DNA from: Pseudaquabacterium terrae
Lineage (GTDB): Bacteria > Pseudomonadota > Gammaproteobacteria > Burkholderiales > Burkholderiaceae_C
NCBI RefSeq assembly: GCF_013266755.1
Contig: NZ_JABRWJ010000010.1
Coordinates: 124,001 to 188,000 of the forward strand
Length of the DNA stretch: 64,000 nucleotides
Direction: 5' to 3'
This document shows, one piece after another, positions 1 to 10,502 of this stretch (the stretch's first letter is position 1; the number at the start of each line of letters is the position of its first letter). The position numbers and the translations under genes are program-made. The notes under the pieces are model-generated. The model saw nothing but the letters and a program-made list of their open reading frames with translations, was not told where the DNA came from and did no database searches.

Positions 1-464
1 CAGGCGTTGGCGGCGGGGCTCGTGATGTCGGTGGCAAACGTGTATTTGTAGCGGCCACTGCCCAGGCGTTCGAGCATGCCGAAGGCATAACCGTTGGCAA
101 CGCGCTCCTGGCTGCCCTGCACCAGGCCGCCGCTCGAGCGGTTGATGTAGTTCTGCCAGCGCGCTGGCTCGCCATCGCCGATCGGCATCAACTTGGCGAT
201 GTTGAAGCGCAGGTCGGCCGGCTGCAGGCCGGTCATGCCGGCGCCGGCGTGGTTGGTCACGGTGAATTCGATCACCGGCTTGCCGGCGAAGCGGGCGCTG
301 TCGACGCGGATCGTGATCGACTCGGCGGCGGCGAGCGCGGCGGGGCCGGTGTCGATGGTCGGCGGCCGCACCGGGTCGGGCGGGGGCGTGCCGGCCGCCC
401 CGCCGCCACCGCCGCAGGCCACGAGGGTGGCAGCCAGCCAGGCCGCTGACAACAGCCTAAGCAC
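1..464 (-). CDS. OmcA/MtrC-type surface lipoprotein, N-terminal part only
   Basis: The gene starts at a GTG at 464 and runs off the left edge, so only about 154 residues are visible. The GTG is preceded by AAAGGAAA and overlaps the stop of the upstream gene by 8 bases. The protein opens with a lipoprotein signal, and the lipobox LVAC is followed by a run of glycines. After a Pro-rich linker, the sequence (RFNIAKLMP, RWQNYI, GSGRYKYTF) parallels the N-terminal domain of the decaheme protein at 767-3520. No CXXCH motif falls in the visible part; in the neighbour the hemes also begin only after residue 270. It is probably a second outer-surface multiheme cytochrome of the same operon. The heme content is inference because the C-terminal part lies outside the window. 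Confidence 0.75.
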   Translation of the reverse strand, partial: MLRLLSAAWLAATLVACGGGGGAAGTPPPDPVRPPTIDTGPAALAAAESITIRVDSARFAGKPVIEFTVTNHAGAGMTGLQPADLRFNIAKLMPIGDGEPARWQNYINRSSGGLVQGSQERVANGYAFGMLERLGSGRYKYTFATDITSPAANA

Positions 465-759
465 GCGGCTTTCCTTTCTGCCTGGCGATCACGCGACCCT
501 TGATCTGCAGGTACACGCCCGCCGGCAGCGCCTTCGTCAGCACCAGGTCGGCCTTGGTCAGGTACGGCCGGTGCGCGACGATGCGCTCGGCCTCGGCGTC
601 GCCGATGCCGGGCAACGTCTTCAGCTCGGCGCGGCCGGCGCTGTTGATGTCCACCAGCGCCGGGGCTGCCGGAAGCCTGGCCGCCGGCGCGGCGGCCAGG
701 GCGCCGCCCGCGGCCAGCACCAGTGCGGCGAGCACAGCGCGAACGATCGTGCGTTGCAT
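457..759 (-). CDS. secreted helix-hairpin-helix protein, ComEA-like
   Basis: A 100-residue protein with a clear Sec signal (residues 1 to about 23, ending ALAAA) and one helix-hairpin-helix domain (VDINSAGRAELKTLPGIG, then AEAERIVAHRPY). This fold is the DNA-binding part of ComEA and is also common in small exported proteins of unknown role. It lies between two OmcA/MtrC-type genes, 7 bases downstream of one and overlapping the other by 8 bases, so it is co-transcribed with electron-transfer genes and not with competence genes. It could bind DNA at the cell surface or act as a structural partner of the cytochromes. The domain call is secure; the role is unknown. Confidence 0.8.
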   Translation of the reverse strand: MQRTIVRAVLAALVLAAGGALAAAPAARLPAAPALVDINSAGRAELKTLPGIGDAEAERIVAHRPYLTKADLVLTKALPAGVYLQIKGRVIARQKGKPRA

Positions 760-766
760 GGCTGCC

Positions 767-3520
767 TCACTTCTCGTGCATCACCTTGATGTCGGCGACC
801 TTGCCTTGCGCGTGGCACAGCATGCACTGCTCGCCGCGGGCCAGCGCCTCGCTGCGCGGCGCGTAGAACGAGCCGCCGTTGGTGCGCATGTGCGAGATCG
901 CGAGGCTCGAGTCGTGGCAGGCGACGCAGGCGGTGGCGATCGGCGAGTTCACCAGCGTCGTCGGTGCCGCCGCGGTGGTGGCGCCGGTGCCGACGTTGAA
1001 GCTGAAGCCGCCGCCGTAGGCGAAGTCCTTGGTGATGTACGGCGACATCGAGAACAGGCTCAGCGCCGATGCCGTCGAGCTGAACGTGCCGGTGGCCGCG
1101 CCGCGGTGCAGCCGGTTCGGCAGCGCATTGGCCGATGCCGTGGCACTGAAGTCGTAGGTGCCGGGCAGGTGGCAGCCCTCGCACTGCTTGAGCACGCCCG
1201 GGTACTTGATGTCGGCGAACGATTCGGTGGTGCTCAGCGCGTGCCAGGTGAAGGGCACCTCGCGCTTGTTGCCGCCGTGGATCGAATGCACGAAGCTCGT
1301 CGAATCGGCCGCCCAGCCGCTGCTGGTGCGGTTGGGCGTGTGGCACCACGAGCAGGTCGTGCCGTCGTTGCGCTGGCCGCCGTGGAAGGCCTCTTCGGTG
1401 AAAGTGCCGAGCTCCTGGTGGCAGTTGTTGCAGCGCTTGTCCTCGACCACCGCGCGCCGGCCGCTGAAGCCGTCCGCCACCTTCTGCGCATTGGGCGCGA
1501 TGACGATCAGGCCGCCGGTCTTGTTCGGCATCGCCGGGTTCAGGCCGCTGGTCGCGGTGGCCGCGGCGACCGGATAGTCCGCCAGGTTGGTCTGCGTCAG
1601 CGGCAGCGTGTTGATCACGCTGTACGAGTAGCCGAGGCCACCGGTCAGCATCACCGCGCTGGCGGGAATGGTCGCGCCGGTGAGCGTGGCGGTGTAGTAG
1701 CCGTCGGCATCGGGGCCGGCCAGCGTGCCCTTGGCGGTGCCGCTGGCGCTGCCGTTCCACAGGCTGCGCAGGTAGCTCGAGACGCTGGCGTTGAAGTCGG
1801 CCGGCGCCGCGACGCCGTCCTGCGGCACCGCGAAGACGAAGTACACGCTGGGCGCGCCCATGAAGTTGTCCCACAGCTCGGCCTTGGCGCCGGTGTTGAA
1901 GTCGGCGCGCGCGCCGTTCTGCAGCATGCGGAACACCATCACCGGATTGCGGCCCGCATTCAGCGCCACGCTCTTGATGTCGTAGCTGACCTTGATCGCG
2001 CCCGGCGGCAGCCGGCTGGTATTCGACGCGATCCACGCCGCATTGGTATTGCTGTTGGTGCCGCCGGCGAGCAGTGAATTGCTCGCGCTGGGCGGCGTCA
2101 CCGGAAGGTGCGCCAGGTCGATCGCGGCGGGCTTGTGGCACAACGCGCACAACGAATCGTCGCCCTGCGCACCGCCGACGTGGCCGTGCGTGCTCGACGC
2201 CAGCCCCTTGGCCGCGTCGGCGATCGTCACCCCCTTGCCGGTGGCGAAGTTGATGCCGTCGTGGCAGGCGCCGCAGGCCAGCCGGCTCGGCACGTTCTTC
2301 CAGTTGTCGCCCTGCGCGGTTTTCGCCGTGGAGGTCGTGCTGCCGTCATGGCACTTGGTGCAGTTGCGGATGTCCTGCGGGAACTTCACGTGGTTGTACT
2401 GAACGCCGCCGTAGTTGTAGTTCTGCTTCGCGAGGTGCGCACCCATGTGCGTCTTGTGGATGTGGTTCGGCAGGTCGCCGACCGCGCGGCCGTCGACCAC
2501 CTCGGTGTTCGACGTGAACTTGCGCGTTGCCGCGTCGTACTTCGCTTCGCTGCGGCCGTACTTGCGCTGGTCGGTGTGGCAGACGACGCAGTAGCGCGTC
2601 TCGTTGCGGCTGCCGCCGTGGAAGCCGGCGCCGGAGCTCTCGGGGCTGTCGCCGGGAATGCCGCCGAGCTTCTGGTGGCATTCGTTGCATTTGGCGGTGG
2701 CGACGATCTCGCGGCTGGCATCACCCGCACCGACCGGCTTGCCGGTGGCCGGGATGAAGTCGTGGATCGCATCGACCGGCTTGACCAGCGGCACGCCGGG
2801 CGTCACCTGCACGGCGTTGGCGGTGTTGGTGCCGGTGCCGGGCGCGTTGCCCGACAGCTGCAGCGTCAGCCGGTGCGTCAGGTTCGCGTCGTACGTCAGG
2901 TCGCCCAGGTCGGCCTTGTTGTTGCTGCCGCTGACCGTCATCGCCGCCACGGCGTCCTTGACCTTGGTGACGTCGCGGTAGAACATGTACTTGTAGGTGC
3001 CGTTGCGGTTGTCGACCAGCGTGCCGGTGTTGTCGGTCGTCGGTCGCGTCGGTGCGGCGGCCGCGGTGGTCGACGGCACGGTTGTCACGATGTAGCTGAC
3101 CCACTTGCTCGGGCTGCCGTTGCTGCCGGGGACCAGCTTGGCGAGCGAGAACGCGATGTTCGGATAACTCGCAACGGACGCGGTGGCGGACTTGGCCGTG
3201 CTGCCAAGCCCGATGATCGCGTTGCCGTCGACGTCGGTGACCGCGAAGTCGACCGTCGGCGGTCCTCCGGCGATCGTCACCTTGCCGATCGTCACCTTCG
3301 GCGCCAATGCGGCGAAGGTGGCTGGCGGCGTGTTCGCCGTCAGCGTGACCGGCGAGGTGCCGGTGGGCATGGCGACCGGCGGTGGCTCCGCGGTGGGCGG
3401 TGGCGTGGTCGGCGGGGGCGGTGTCGATTCACCGCCGCCACCGCCGCCGCAACCGGCGATCAGGGCGAAGGCCAGGGCGGCAAACCCGAAGCGGGCGGAG
3501 CGGGCGAAGGCTGGCTTCAT
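767..3520 (-). CDS. decaheme c-type cytochrome lipoprotein, OmcA/MtrC family
   Basis: A 917-residue outer-surface cytochrome that would pass electrons to extracellular acceptors such as metal oxides or other cells. It has a lipoprotein signal with lipobox LIAGC followed by six Gly, then a Pro/Thr-rich linker. There are exactly ten CXXCH heme sites between residues about 278 and 903: CNECH, CVVCH, CTKCH, CGACH, CALCH, then CNNCH, CSWCH, CEGCH, CVACH, CMLCH. They form two five-heme halves separated by a beta-rich domain, as in MtrC/OmcA. It lies 19 bases downstream of a NapC-type gene, which can feed it electrons from quinol. The porin and periplasmic decaheme partners (MtrB, MtrA) are not in the window and may lie to the left. 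Confidence 0.93.
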   Translation of the reverse strand: MKPAFARSARFGFAALAFALIAGCGGGGGGESTPPPPTTPPPTAEPPPVAMPTGTSPVTLTANTPPATFAALAPKVTIGKVTIAGGPPTVDFAVTDVDGNAIIGLGSTAKSATASVASYPNIAFSLAKLVPGSNGSPSKWVSYIVTTVPSTTAAAAPTRPTTDNTGTLVDNRNGTYKYMFYRDVTKVKDAVAAMTVSGSNNKADLGDLTYDANLTHRLTLQLSGNAPGTGTNTANAVQVTPGVPLVKPVDAIHDFIPATGKPVGAGDASREIVATAKCNECHQKLGGIPGDSPESSGAGFHGGSRNETRYCVVCHTDQRKYGRSEAKYDAATRKFTSNTEVVDGRAVGDLPNHIHKTHMGAHLAKQNYNYGGVQYNHVKFPQDIRNCTKCHDGSTTSTAKTAQGDNWKNVPSRLACGACHDGINFATGKGVTIADAAKGLASSTHGHVGGAQGDDSLCALCHKPAAIDLAHLPVTPPSASNSLLAGGTNSNTNAAWIASNTSRLPPGAIKVSYDIKSVALNAGRNPVMVFRMLQNGARADFNTGAKAELWDNFMGAPSVYFVFAVPQDGVAAPADFNASVSSYLRSLWNGSASGTAKGTLAGPDADGYYTATLTGATIPASAVMLTGGLGYSYSVINTLPLTQTNLADYPVAAATATSGLNPAMPNKTGGLIVIAPNAQKVADGFSGRRAVVEDKRCNNCHQELGTFTEEAFHGGQRNDGTTCSWCHTPNRTSSGWAADSTSFVHSIHGGNKREVPFTWHALSTTESFADIKYPGVLKQCEGCHLPGTYDFSATASANALPNRLHRGAATGTFSSTASALSLFSMSPYITKDFAYGGGFSFNVGTGATTAAAPTTLVNSPIATACVACHDSSLAISHMRTNGGSFYAPRSEALARGEQCMLCHAQGKVADIKVMHEK

Positions 3521-3539
3521 GGCGTCCTCCAGGACGGAG

Positions 3540-4145
3540 TTACTTCGTTGCGTGGACCGACAGTTCCTGCGGACCGGGGCCTTCCGGCTCCTTGTGCGCG
3601 ATGCCGAAATGGCAATCGATGCAGGTCTTGCCGTCGGTCTTGGCCTTCTCGTGGCGCGCCCAGGCCTTGGGCGATTGCGCGTCCTGGCTCATTGCCGCCG
3701 CCGTGTGGCAGTTGCGACATTCGAGCGAGTCGGTGCGCTTCATGCGGGCCCACACCCGCTTGGCCATCTCGTAGCGATGGGCCTCGAACTTCTCTTTGGT
3801 GTCGATCTTGCCGACCATCGCGCCATAGAGCTCGCCGGTCGCTTCGATCTTGCGATAGATCTTCGGCCAGAACTCCTTGGGCACGTGGCAGTCGGAACAC
3901 ACCGCGCGCACGCCGCTGCGGTTGGTGTCGTGGATCGTGCCCTTGAATTCCGCATACACGTTGTCGCGCATCTCGTGGCAACCGGTGCAGAACTTCTCGG
4001 TGTTGGTCCACGACAGGCCGGCGGTGGCGCCGGCCATGCCGCCGATGCCGACCACCAGGCCGAGCACGGTGGCGACGAGCGCCAGTTTCAGCGGCGCGTG
4101 GCGCCCGAGGCGCGCACGCAGCCGATCGAGCAGCTTGAAGCCCAT
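3540..4145 (-). CDS. NapC/NirT-type tetraheme quinol dehydrogenase
   Basis: A 201-residue membrane-anchored cytochrome of the NapC/NirT/CymA family, which oxidises quinol in the cytoplasmic membrane and passes electrons to periplasmic carriers. One uncleaved N-terminal membrane helix (residues about 19 to 44) is followed by four heme sites: CTGCH, CSDCH, CRNCH and CIDCH. Length and heme count match the family. It sits between a soluble cytochrome c gene (7 bases upstream) and the decaheme lipoprotein gene, which suggests a CymA-like role feeding extracellular electron transfer. A role in nitrate, nitrite or TMAO reduction is less likely because no such reductase lies nearby. Confidence 0.92.
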   Translation of the reverse strand: MGFKLLDRLRARLGRHAPLKLALVATVLGLVVGIGGMAGATAGLSWTNTEKFCTGCHEMRDNVYAEFKGTIHDTNRSGVRAVCSDCHVPKEFWPKIYRKIEATGELYGAMVGKIDTKEKFEAHRYEMAKRVWARMKRTDSLECRNCHTAAAMSQDAQSPKAWARHEKAKTDGKTCIDCHFGIAHKEPEGPGPQELSVHATK

Positions 4146-4152
4146 CGCCCAC

Positions 4153-4488
4153 TCACTGCGACAGGATCCACTGCACGACGTTCTTCACGTCGGCCTCGTT
4201 CTTGGTCTTCAGGTTGTCGTGTTCCTCGTCCTTGCCGTCGACCTTGACCTTCGGGCTGGTGGTCAGGTGCACGACGAGCTTCTGCTCCGCGTCGCCCTTG
4301 CCCTTGTACTTGGCGGCGGTTTCCTTGAACGAAGGCCCTTCCTTCTTCGCCGCAACCGAGTGGCATTTCATGCAGTTGCTCTTCTTGGCCAGGGCCTCGG
4401 CGGCGGCCACGTCGGCGGCCTGTGCTGGCAGCGACAGCGCGACAAGGGCTGCGGCGAGCAGGGCGAGGGCGGACGGTCTGGCGTTCAT
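4153..4488 (-). CDS. periplasmic class I cytochrome c
   Basis: A monoheme cytochrome of 111 residues. The ATG at 4488 is chosen because GGAGAG lies 6 bases upstream and the protein then opens with a clean Sec signal ending LPAQA. An upstream in-frame start at 4554 would bury that signal. The mature part has one CMKCH heme site near its start and a C-terminal helix (VKNVVQWIL) typical of cytochrome c5/c551 types. A Met ligand is not obvious by eye: the only Met residues are the initiator and the one inside CMKCH, so the sixth ligand may not be Met. It leads a run of electron-transfer genes and could shuttle electrons in the periplasm between NapC and its partners. Confidence 0.88.
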   Translation of the reverse strand: MNARPSALALLAAALVALSLPAQAADVAAAEALAKKSNCMKCHSVAAKKEGPSFKETAAKYKGKGDAEQKLVVHLTTSPKVKVDGKDEEHDNLKTKNEADVKNVVQWILSQ

Positions 4489-4575
4489 AGGTTCTCTCCG
4501 ATCAGTTAAGGCGTTAGACATCGATGTGAACCATGCCCTCTTGCTGCAGGACATTGTTCGGGATGGGGTGTGCAG

Positions 4576-4589
4576 GTGCCTTGCGGCAC
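4576..4589 (-). other. hairpin directly after lctP
   Basis: On the minus strand GTGCC-GCAA-GGCAC starts one base after the lctP stop codon (4591-4593). No T-run follows, so it is weak as an intrinsic terminator. It could protect the 3' end of the lut-lctP message or partly reduce read-through into the cytochrome genes about 90 bases further on. The remaining 4490-4575 bases hold no other clear signal apart from a short ACATCGATGT palindrome near 4530. Confidence 0.3.
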
Positions 4590-4590
4590 G

Positions 4591-6377
<1,787 letters not shown>

Positions 6378-6381
<4 letters not shown>

Positions 6382-6980
6382 TGCGCGCTCCTCTGTCCTG
6401 CTTGCGGAATCACGGTGAGCGTGCGAATGCCCTGCGCGCCGCGGACCAGCACGCCCTCGATGTCCGCGGTGGCCGAAGGTCCGGTCATCAGCACCGCGTA
6501 GCGCGCGCCGAAGAACGCCTGGTCGCGGTAGACCTGGTGCAGGTCGGCGACGATGGCGGCCGGATCGAGCAGCACGACCAGGTGCTGCGACAAGAAGCCG
6601 AGCGCGTTGACGCCGAACTCACATTCGCTCAAGCCGACCGAGCCGGTCTCGGCGACGCCGAAGGCCGCGCGCACGACGCCGACGTCGACGTCGTCGAGCG
6701 CCGCCGGCGGTTGCGTCGGATCGGGCCGGCGCGTGCCTTCGGCTTCGGGCACGGCCGAGCAGATCACGCGTGCATCGGCGAAGCGTTCACGCAGCCAGGC
6801 GTCGAGCGACTGGTCCGGCGCCGGCGCGGCGACCGTGCCGCCCATGCGCGCCAGCGCGGCCGCGAAGTCATCCCACGGCGAATCGATGACGCGCGGGAAC
6901 TCGGGGCTCGCCGGCAGCGCTTCGGCTGCCGGATGGTTGGCGCGCACGCGCGCCAGGATCAGGCCGCGGCTGTCGATCAT
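6378..6980 (-). CDS. lutC: LutC/YkgG-type lactate utilisation protein
   Basis: A 200-residue LUD-domain protein, one of three parts of the LutABC L-lactate dehydrogenase complex that oxidises lactate to pyruvate. Family features include the stretch GVAETGSVGLSE and the C-terminal TGPSATADIEGVLVRGAQG. The start at 6980 overlaps the lutB stop (6977) in an ATGA and the end overlaps lctP in the same way. An extended upstream reading frame was rejected because it lies inside lutB and has no LUD-like content. Confidence 0.93.
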
Positions 6981-8356
6981 GCCGAGCCTCCGCGCGTCTT
7001 CAGGTACCACTGGCGGAAGGTCAGCGGCGGCGCGGCCGGCACCTCGCGCTGGCGGCCCCAGGCGTTGAACGGGTTGTAGATCAGCGTGCGCGGCAGGTGG
7101 TCGATTCCGGCGGCCGCGGCCTCGACGGCGGCGCGGTACAGGCGCGGGCGCGCCAGGATCTTGCCGGCCACGCGCATCGCCTCGCGCTTGACCAGCGGCA
7201 GCTGGCGCCGCTCGGCGATGACCTGGCGCCACTTGTAGATCTGCTCGTGGATGTTGATCTTCACCGGGCACACGCTGGTGCAGCTGCCGTTGAGCGTGGA
7301 AGCGAACGGCAGCGCGCTGTACTTGCGCAGGTTGAAGGTCGGGTCGATGATCACGCCGATCGGGCCCGAGTAGGTGGCGCCATAGGACAGGCCGCCCGAG
7401 CGCCGGTACACCGGGCAGGTGTTCATGCAGGCGCCGCAGCGGATGCACTTGAGCGAATACCAGAAGTCGGGCATGCCGAGCCGCTCCGATCGACCGTTAT
7501 CCACCAGCACCACGTGCAGCTCGGCGCCGGGGCGCGGTGCGCGGAAGTGCGAGGTGATCTGCGTGATCGGCGAGCCGAGCGCGCTGCGCGACAGCATGCG
7601 CACGAAGACGCCCAGGTGCTCGAGCTTCGGGATCAGCTTCTCGATGCCGATCGAGGCGATGTGCAGCGGCGGCAGGTTGGCGCTCAGGTCCGCATTGCCC
7701 TCGTTGGTGCAGACTACGAAGCTGCCGGTCTCGGCCACCGCGAAGTTGGCGCCCGTCATGCCGGCGCCGGCGGCCAGGTACGAAGGCCGCGTGTGGCGGC
7801 GCTGGCTCTCGGCGAGGTAGGGCACGTCGTGGTTGGCCGGGTCGGTGCCGATCGTGCGGGCGAATACTGCGGCGACATCGCTGCGCAGCTTGTGCACCGC
7901 CGGCACGACGATGTGGCTCGGCGGCTCGTCGTCGAGCTGCTGGATGCGCTCGCCGAGGTCGGTCTCCATCACGCTGATGCCGCGCTGCTCGAGGTAGGGC
8001 CGCATCTCGCACTCGTCGGTCAGCATCGACTTGCTCTTGACCAGCAGCGTGACGCCGCGCGCGGCGAGCAGCCGGTGCACGACCTCGTTGTGCTCGGCCG
8101 CATCGCGTGCCCAATGCACGACGATGCCGTTGGCCTGCGCGTTGCGCTCGAACTGCTCGAGGTAGTCGGCCAGGTGCGTCAGCGTGTGCGCCTTGATTGC
8201 CGAGGCCAGCTCGCGCAGCGTCTCCCACTCGGGCAGGCCATGGGCTTCATGGTCGCGCTTGCCGCGCAGGTCCCACAACCGCTTGTCGTGGAACTCGACG
8301 TGGCGGGTCGCGGCGATGAAGGTCGACGACGCCTCGGCGTGGTCGATGCGCTTCAT
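6977..8356 (-). CDS. lutB: LutB-type iron-sulfur LUD-domain protein
   Basis: A 459-residue subunit of the LutABC lactate oxidation complex. The N-terminal two thirds are a LUD domain (TNEGNADLSANLPPLHI). The C-terminal part carries a ferredoxin-like region with CIRCGACMNTCPVYR and a second Cys group, CTSVCPVKINIHEQI, together fit for two 4Fe-4S clusters. The length matches LutB. The ATG at 8356 overlaps the lutA stop in an ATGA. No FAD domain is present, which separates it from D-lactate or glycolate oxidases of the GlcD type. Confidence 0.94.
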   Translation of the reverse strand: MKRIDHAEASSTFIAATRHVEFHDKRLWDLRGKRDHEAHGLPEWETLRELASAIKAHTLTHLADYLEQFERNAQANGIVVHWARDAAEHNEVVHRLLAARGVTLLVKSKSMLTDECEMRPYLEQRGISVMETDLGERIQQLDDEPPSHIVVPAVHKLRSDVAAVFARTIGTDPANHDVPYLAESQRRHTRPSYLAAGAGMTGANFAVAETGSFVVCTNEGNADLSANLPPLHIASIGIEKLIPKLEHLGVFVRMLSRSALGSPITQITSHFRAPRPGAELHVVLVDNGRSERLGMPDFWYSLKCIRCGACMNTCPVYRRSGGLSYGATYSGPIGVIIDPTFNLRKYSALPFASTLNGSCTSVCPVKINIHEQIYKWRQVIAERRQLPLVKREAMRVAGKILARPRLYRAAVEAAAAGIDHLPRTLIYNPFNAWGRQREVPAAPPLTFRQWYLKTRGGSA

Positions 8357-9096
8357 GAATGATCCCCGTTCAGGATCTGCGCGATATGCCGGAATTGCAG
8401 CGGCAGGCCGGCGCGCTCGGCGCAGCCTTTCTGGTGCATCAGGCAGGACATGTCCGGCGAGACGATGTAGTCGGCGCCGGCGCCGCGGTGGTCGGCCACC
8501 TTGTCGTGGCCCATGCGGCCCGACACCGGCTCCTCGAACACCGAGAAGCTGCCGCCGAAGCCGCAGCATTCGTCGGGCCGCTGTGGCGCGACGAGCTGGA
8601 TGCCGCGCACGCTCTCGAGCAGCGCGCGCGGCTTGTTCCATTGCGGGCTGCCGATCTCCGAGCACTGCGCCTCGTTGAGCCCGCGCAGCGTCGCGCAGCC
8701 GATGTGCAGGCCCACCTTGTGGGGGAACGCGGCCCACGGGAATTCGCGCACCTCGAGCACGTCGTGCAGGAACTCGACCAGCTCCCAGGTGCGTGCGCGC
8801 ACCCGCGCCACCTCGGGGGTCTGCTCGATCGCCGTCAGGTGCTTGCGCACGTGGTGCGCGCAGCTGCCCGAGGGCGTGACGATGAAGTCGTGCGCCGCGA
8901 AGTTGCGCACGAAGAGCGCCTCGGCGCCGCGGGCATCCTCTTCGCAGCCGCTGTTGGCCATCGGCTGGCCGCAGCAGGTCTGGTGCAACGGGTAGTCGAC
9001 CTCGCAGCCCAGCCGCTCGAGCAGCTCGAGCGTCGCGATGCCGACCTCGGGGAAGAAGGCATCGACGTAGCAGGGGATGAACAGACCGACTTTCAT
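8353..9096 (-). CDS. lutA: LutA-type cysteine-rich (CCG) protein
   Basis: A 247-residue first subunit of the LutABC complex. It has two cysteine-rich CCG motifs (TCCGQPMANSGC at residues about 38 to 49 and ECCGFGGSF near 180), as in LutA and the heterodisulfide-reductase-like CCG family that holds Fe-S clusters. The ATG at 9096 follows GGGAG by several bases and the protein opens MKVGLFIPCY, as in the family. It is the first gene of the operon. The only upstream space is 9097-9218, which carries a perfect CTTG-N8-CAAG palindrome. Confidence 0.94.
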   Translation of the reverse strand: MKVGLFIPCYVDAFFPEVGIATLELLERLGCEVDYPLHQTCCGQPMANSGCEEDARGAEALFVRNFAAHDFIVTPSGSCAHHVRKHLTAIEQTPEVARVRARTWELVEFLHDVLEVREFPWAAFPHKVGLHIGCATLRGLNEAQCSEIGSPQWNKPRALLESVRGIQLVAPQRPDECCGFGGSFSVFEEPVSGRMGHDKVADHRGAGADYIVSPDMSCLMHQKGCAERAGLPLQFRHIAQILNGDHS

Positions 9097-9147
9097 CCGG
9101 GGCTCCCGGGGTGTCGGGCCACTGTGACGGCAGCGGGCGGCGGGTGG

Positions 9148-9163
9148 CTTGCGAATTCGCAAG
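9148..9163. promoter_or_regulatory. perfect palindrome upstream of lutA
   Basis: CTTGCGAATTCGCAAG is a perfect 16-base inverted repeat centred about 60 bases before the lutA ATG, in the 122-base gap after the histidine kinase gene. It has the TTG-N8-CAA frame of CRP/FNR-family operators, with TTGCG half-sites as described for NnrR-type regulators. No GntR-type lut regulator gene lies in the window. Operator function is inference. Confidence 0.45.
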
Positions 9164-9218
9164 AGCGGCGCGGCGCCTGCTCGACCGCGATCTCCCGGCT
9201 CACCGGATCGGCGAAAAC

Positions 9219-10502
9219 TCAGTCCAGTGACGCGGTTGCGCAGGAGCGCGTGGCGGGGTCGGGTTCATCGTCGTCTGCACATGTCTGACGTCTCCGATCA
9301 CCCGGTGGTGAGCGTCGTCCAGCCAGTGGCGCTCGCGCTGCGCCAACGAATGGCTGCGAAGGAAGCCAGACCTCGAACTGGCAGCCCCCGTCGGGACGCC
9401 GATGCACTTCGAGGCGTCCGCTCATCGCCTGCACCAGCTGCTTCGAGATGACGAGGCCGAGGCCGGTGCCGGGGACGCGGCCGTCCTTCGCGGCCAGGCG
9501 CTCGAAGGGCCGGAACAGCCGCGCGCGCTGCTCCGCGGACAGGCCCTGGCCCTCGTCGCCGATGCCGATGGCCACCTCGGCGCCGACGCTGCGCAGCTCG
9601 ACCCAGAGCCGGCCGCGCTCGCGGTTGTACTTGATTGCGTTGGACAGCAGGTTCAGCAGCACCTGACCCAGCGCACGGCGGTCCGCCAGCGCGACGGCGG
9701 CGTCAGGGCCGCGTACCGGCATCACGCGGATGCCGCGCTCGAGCGCAAGCGGTTCGACCAGCGCCAGGTTCGACTGCAGCACGCCGCGCACGTCGAGCGG
9801 CTGCGGCTCGATGGCGCGCCCGCCGTATTCGATGCGCGCCAGGTCGAGGATGTCGTCGACCAGGGCGAGCAGGTGGTCGCACGCGGCGGCGATGTGCTGC
9901 AGCTGACCCCGGGCGCGCTCGGGCAGCTGCCCGTCGGCCTGCATCAGCTGCGTGAACCCGAGCACGGCATTCAACGGCGTCCGCAGCTCGTGACTGACCT
10001 GCGCCACGAATGCGGTCTTCGCCCGGCTCGCGCGCTCGCAGACGAGCTTGTCGCGGCGCAGTTGCTCGAGATCGCGGCTGGCGATGCGCTGCTCGACGGC
10101 GCGCGCCAGGTCGCGCAGCAGCGCGCGCTGCTGCGCGTCGAGCTGCCGCGGCCGGTGGTCGATCACGCACAGCGCGCCGATGCGCTGCCCGCCGCTGCCG
10201 ATCGGCACGCCGGCACAGAAGCGCAGGCGCGGTTCAGCGCTGACCAGCGGGTGGCCGGCATGGCGCGGATCGACCGACGCATCGGGCACTTCGAACGGCT
10301 CGTCGCCGGGCAGCGCATGCACGCCGAATGCCGCGTCGAACGCGGCCTTGTCGAAGTCTGCGCCGACGCGCGCCTCGAAGCCAGGTCGATCGACCGCGCT
10401 CACGACGGCGATCGGGCAGCCGGCCAGCGCTGCGGCGCAGCGCAGCAGGCCATCGAGCACCGGGTCCACGGGCGTGCCGGGCGGGTGCAGGTCAGGAATC
10501 AT
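9219..10502 (-). CDS. GAF-domain sensor histidine kinase
   Basis: A 427-residue soluble sensor kinase. An N-terminal GAF domain (residues about 20 to 165, with CAGVPIGSGGQRIGALCVID) is followed by a HisKA domain with [14 protein letters not shown] and a HATPase_c domain (NLLSNAIKYN, GDEGQGLS, GTGLGLVIS). No membrane helix is present. The ATG at 10502 overlaps the preceding gene, a degenerate receiver, in an ATGA, so the two are probably translated together. The GAF sequence CPIAVVSAVDRPGFEARVG belongs to the common kinase-linked GAF group of unknown ligand. The output partner is not evident: the neighbouring receiver lacks its phosphate-accepting Asp. Confidence 0.9.
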   Translation of the reverse strand: MIPDLHPPGTPVDPVLDGLLRCAAALAGCPIAVVSAVDRPGFEARVGADFDKAAFDAAFGVHALPGDEPFEVPDASVDPRHAGHPLVSAEPRLRFCAGVPIGSGGQRIGALCVIDHRPRQLDAQQRALLRDLARAVEQRIASRDLEQLRRDKLVCERASRAKTAFVAQVSHELRTPLNAVLGFTQLMQADGQLPERARGQLQHIAAACDHLLALVDDILDLARIEYGGRAIEPQPLDVRGVLQSNLALVEPLALERGIRVMPVRGPDAAVALADRRALGQVLLNLLSNAIKYNRERGRLWVELRSVGAEVAIGIGDEGQGLSAEQRARLFRPFERLAAKDGRVPGTGLGLVISKQLVQAMSGRLEVHRRPDGGCQFEVWLPSQPFVGAARAPLAGRRSPPGDRRRQTCADDDEPDPATRSCATASLD

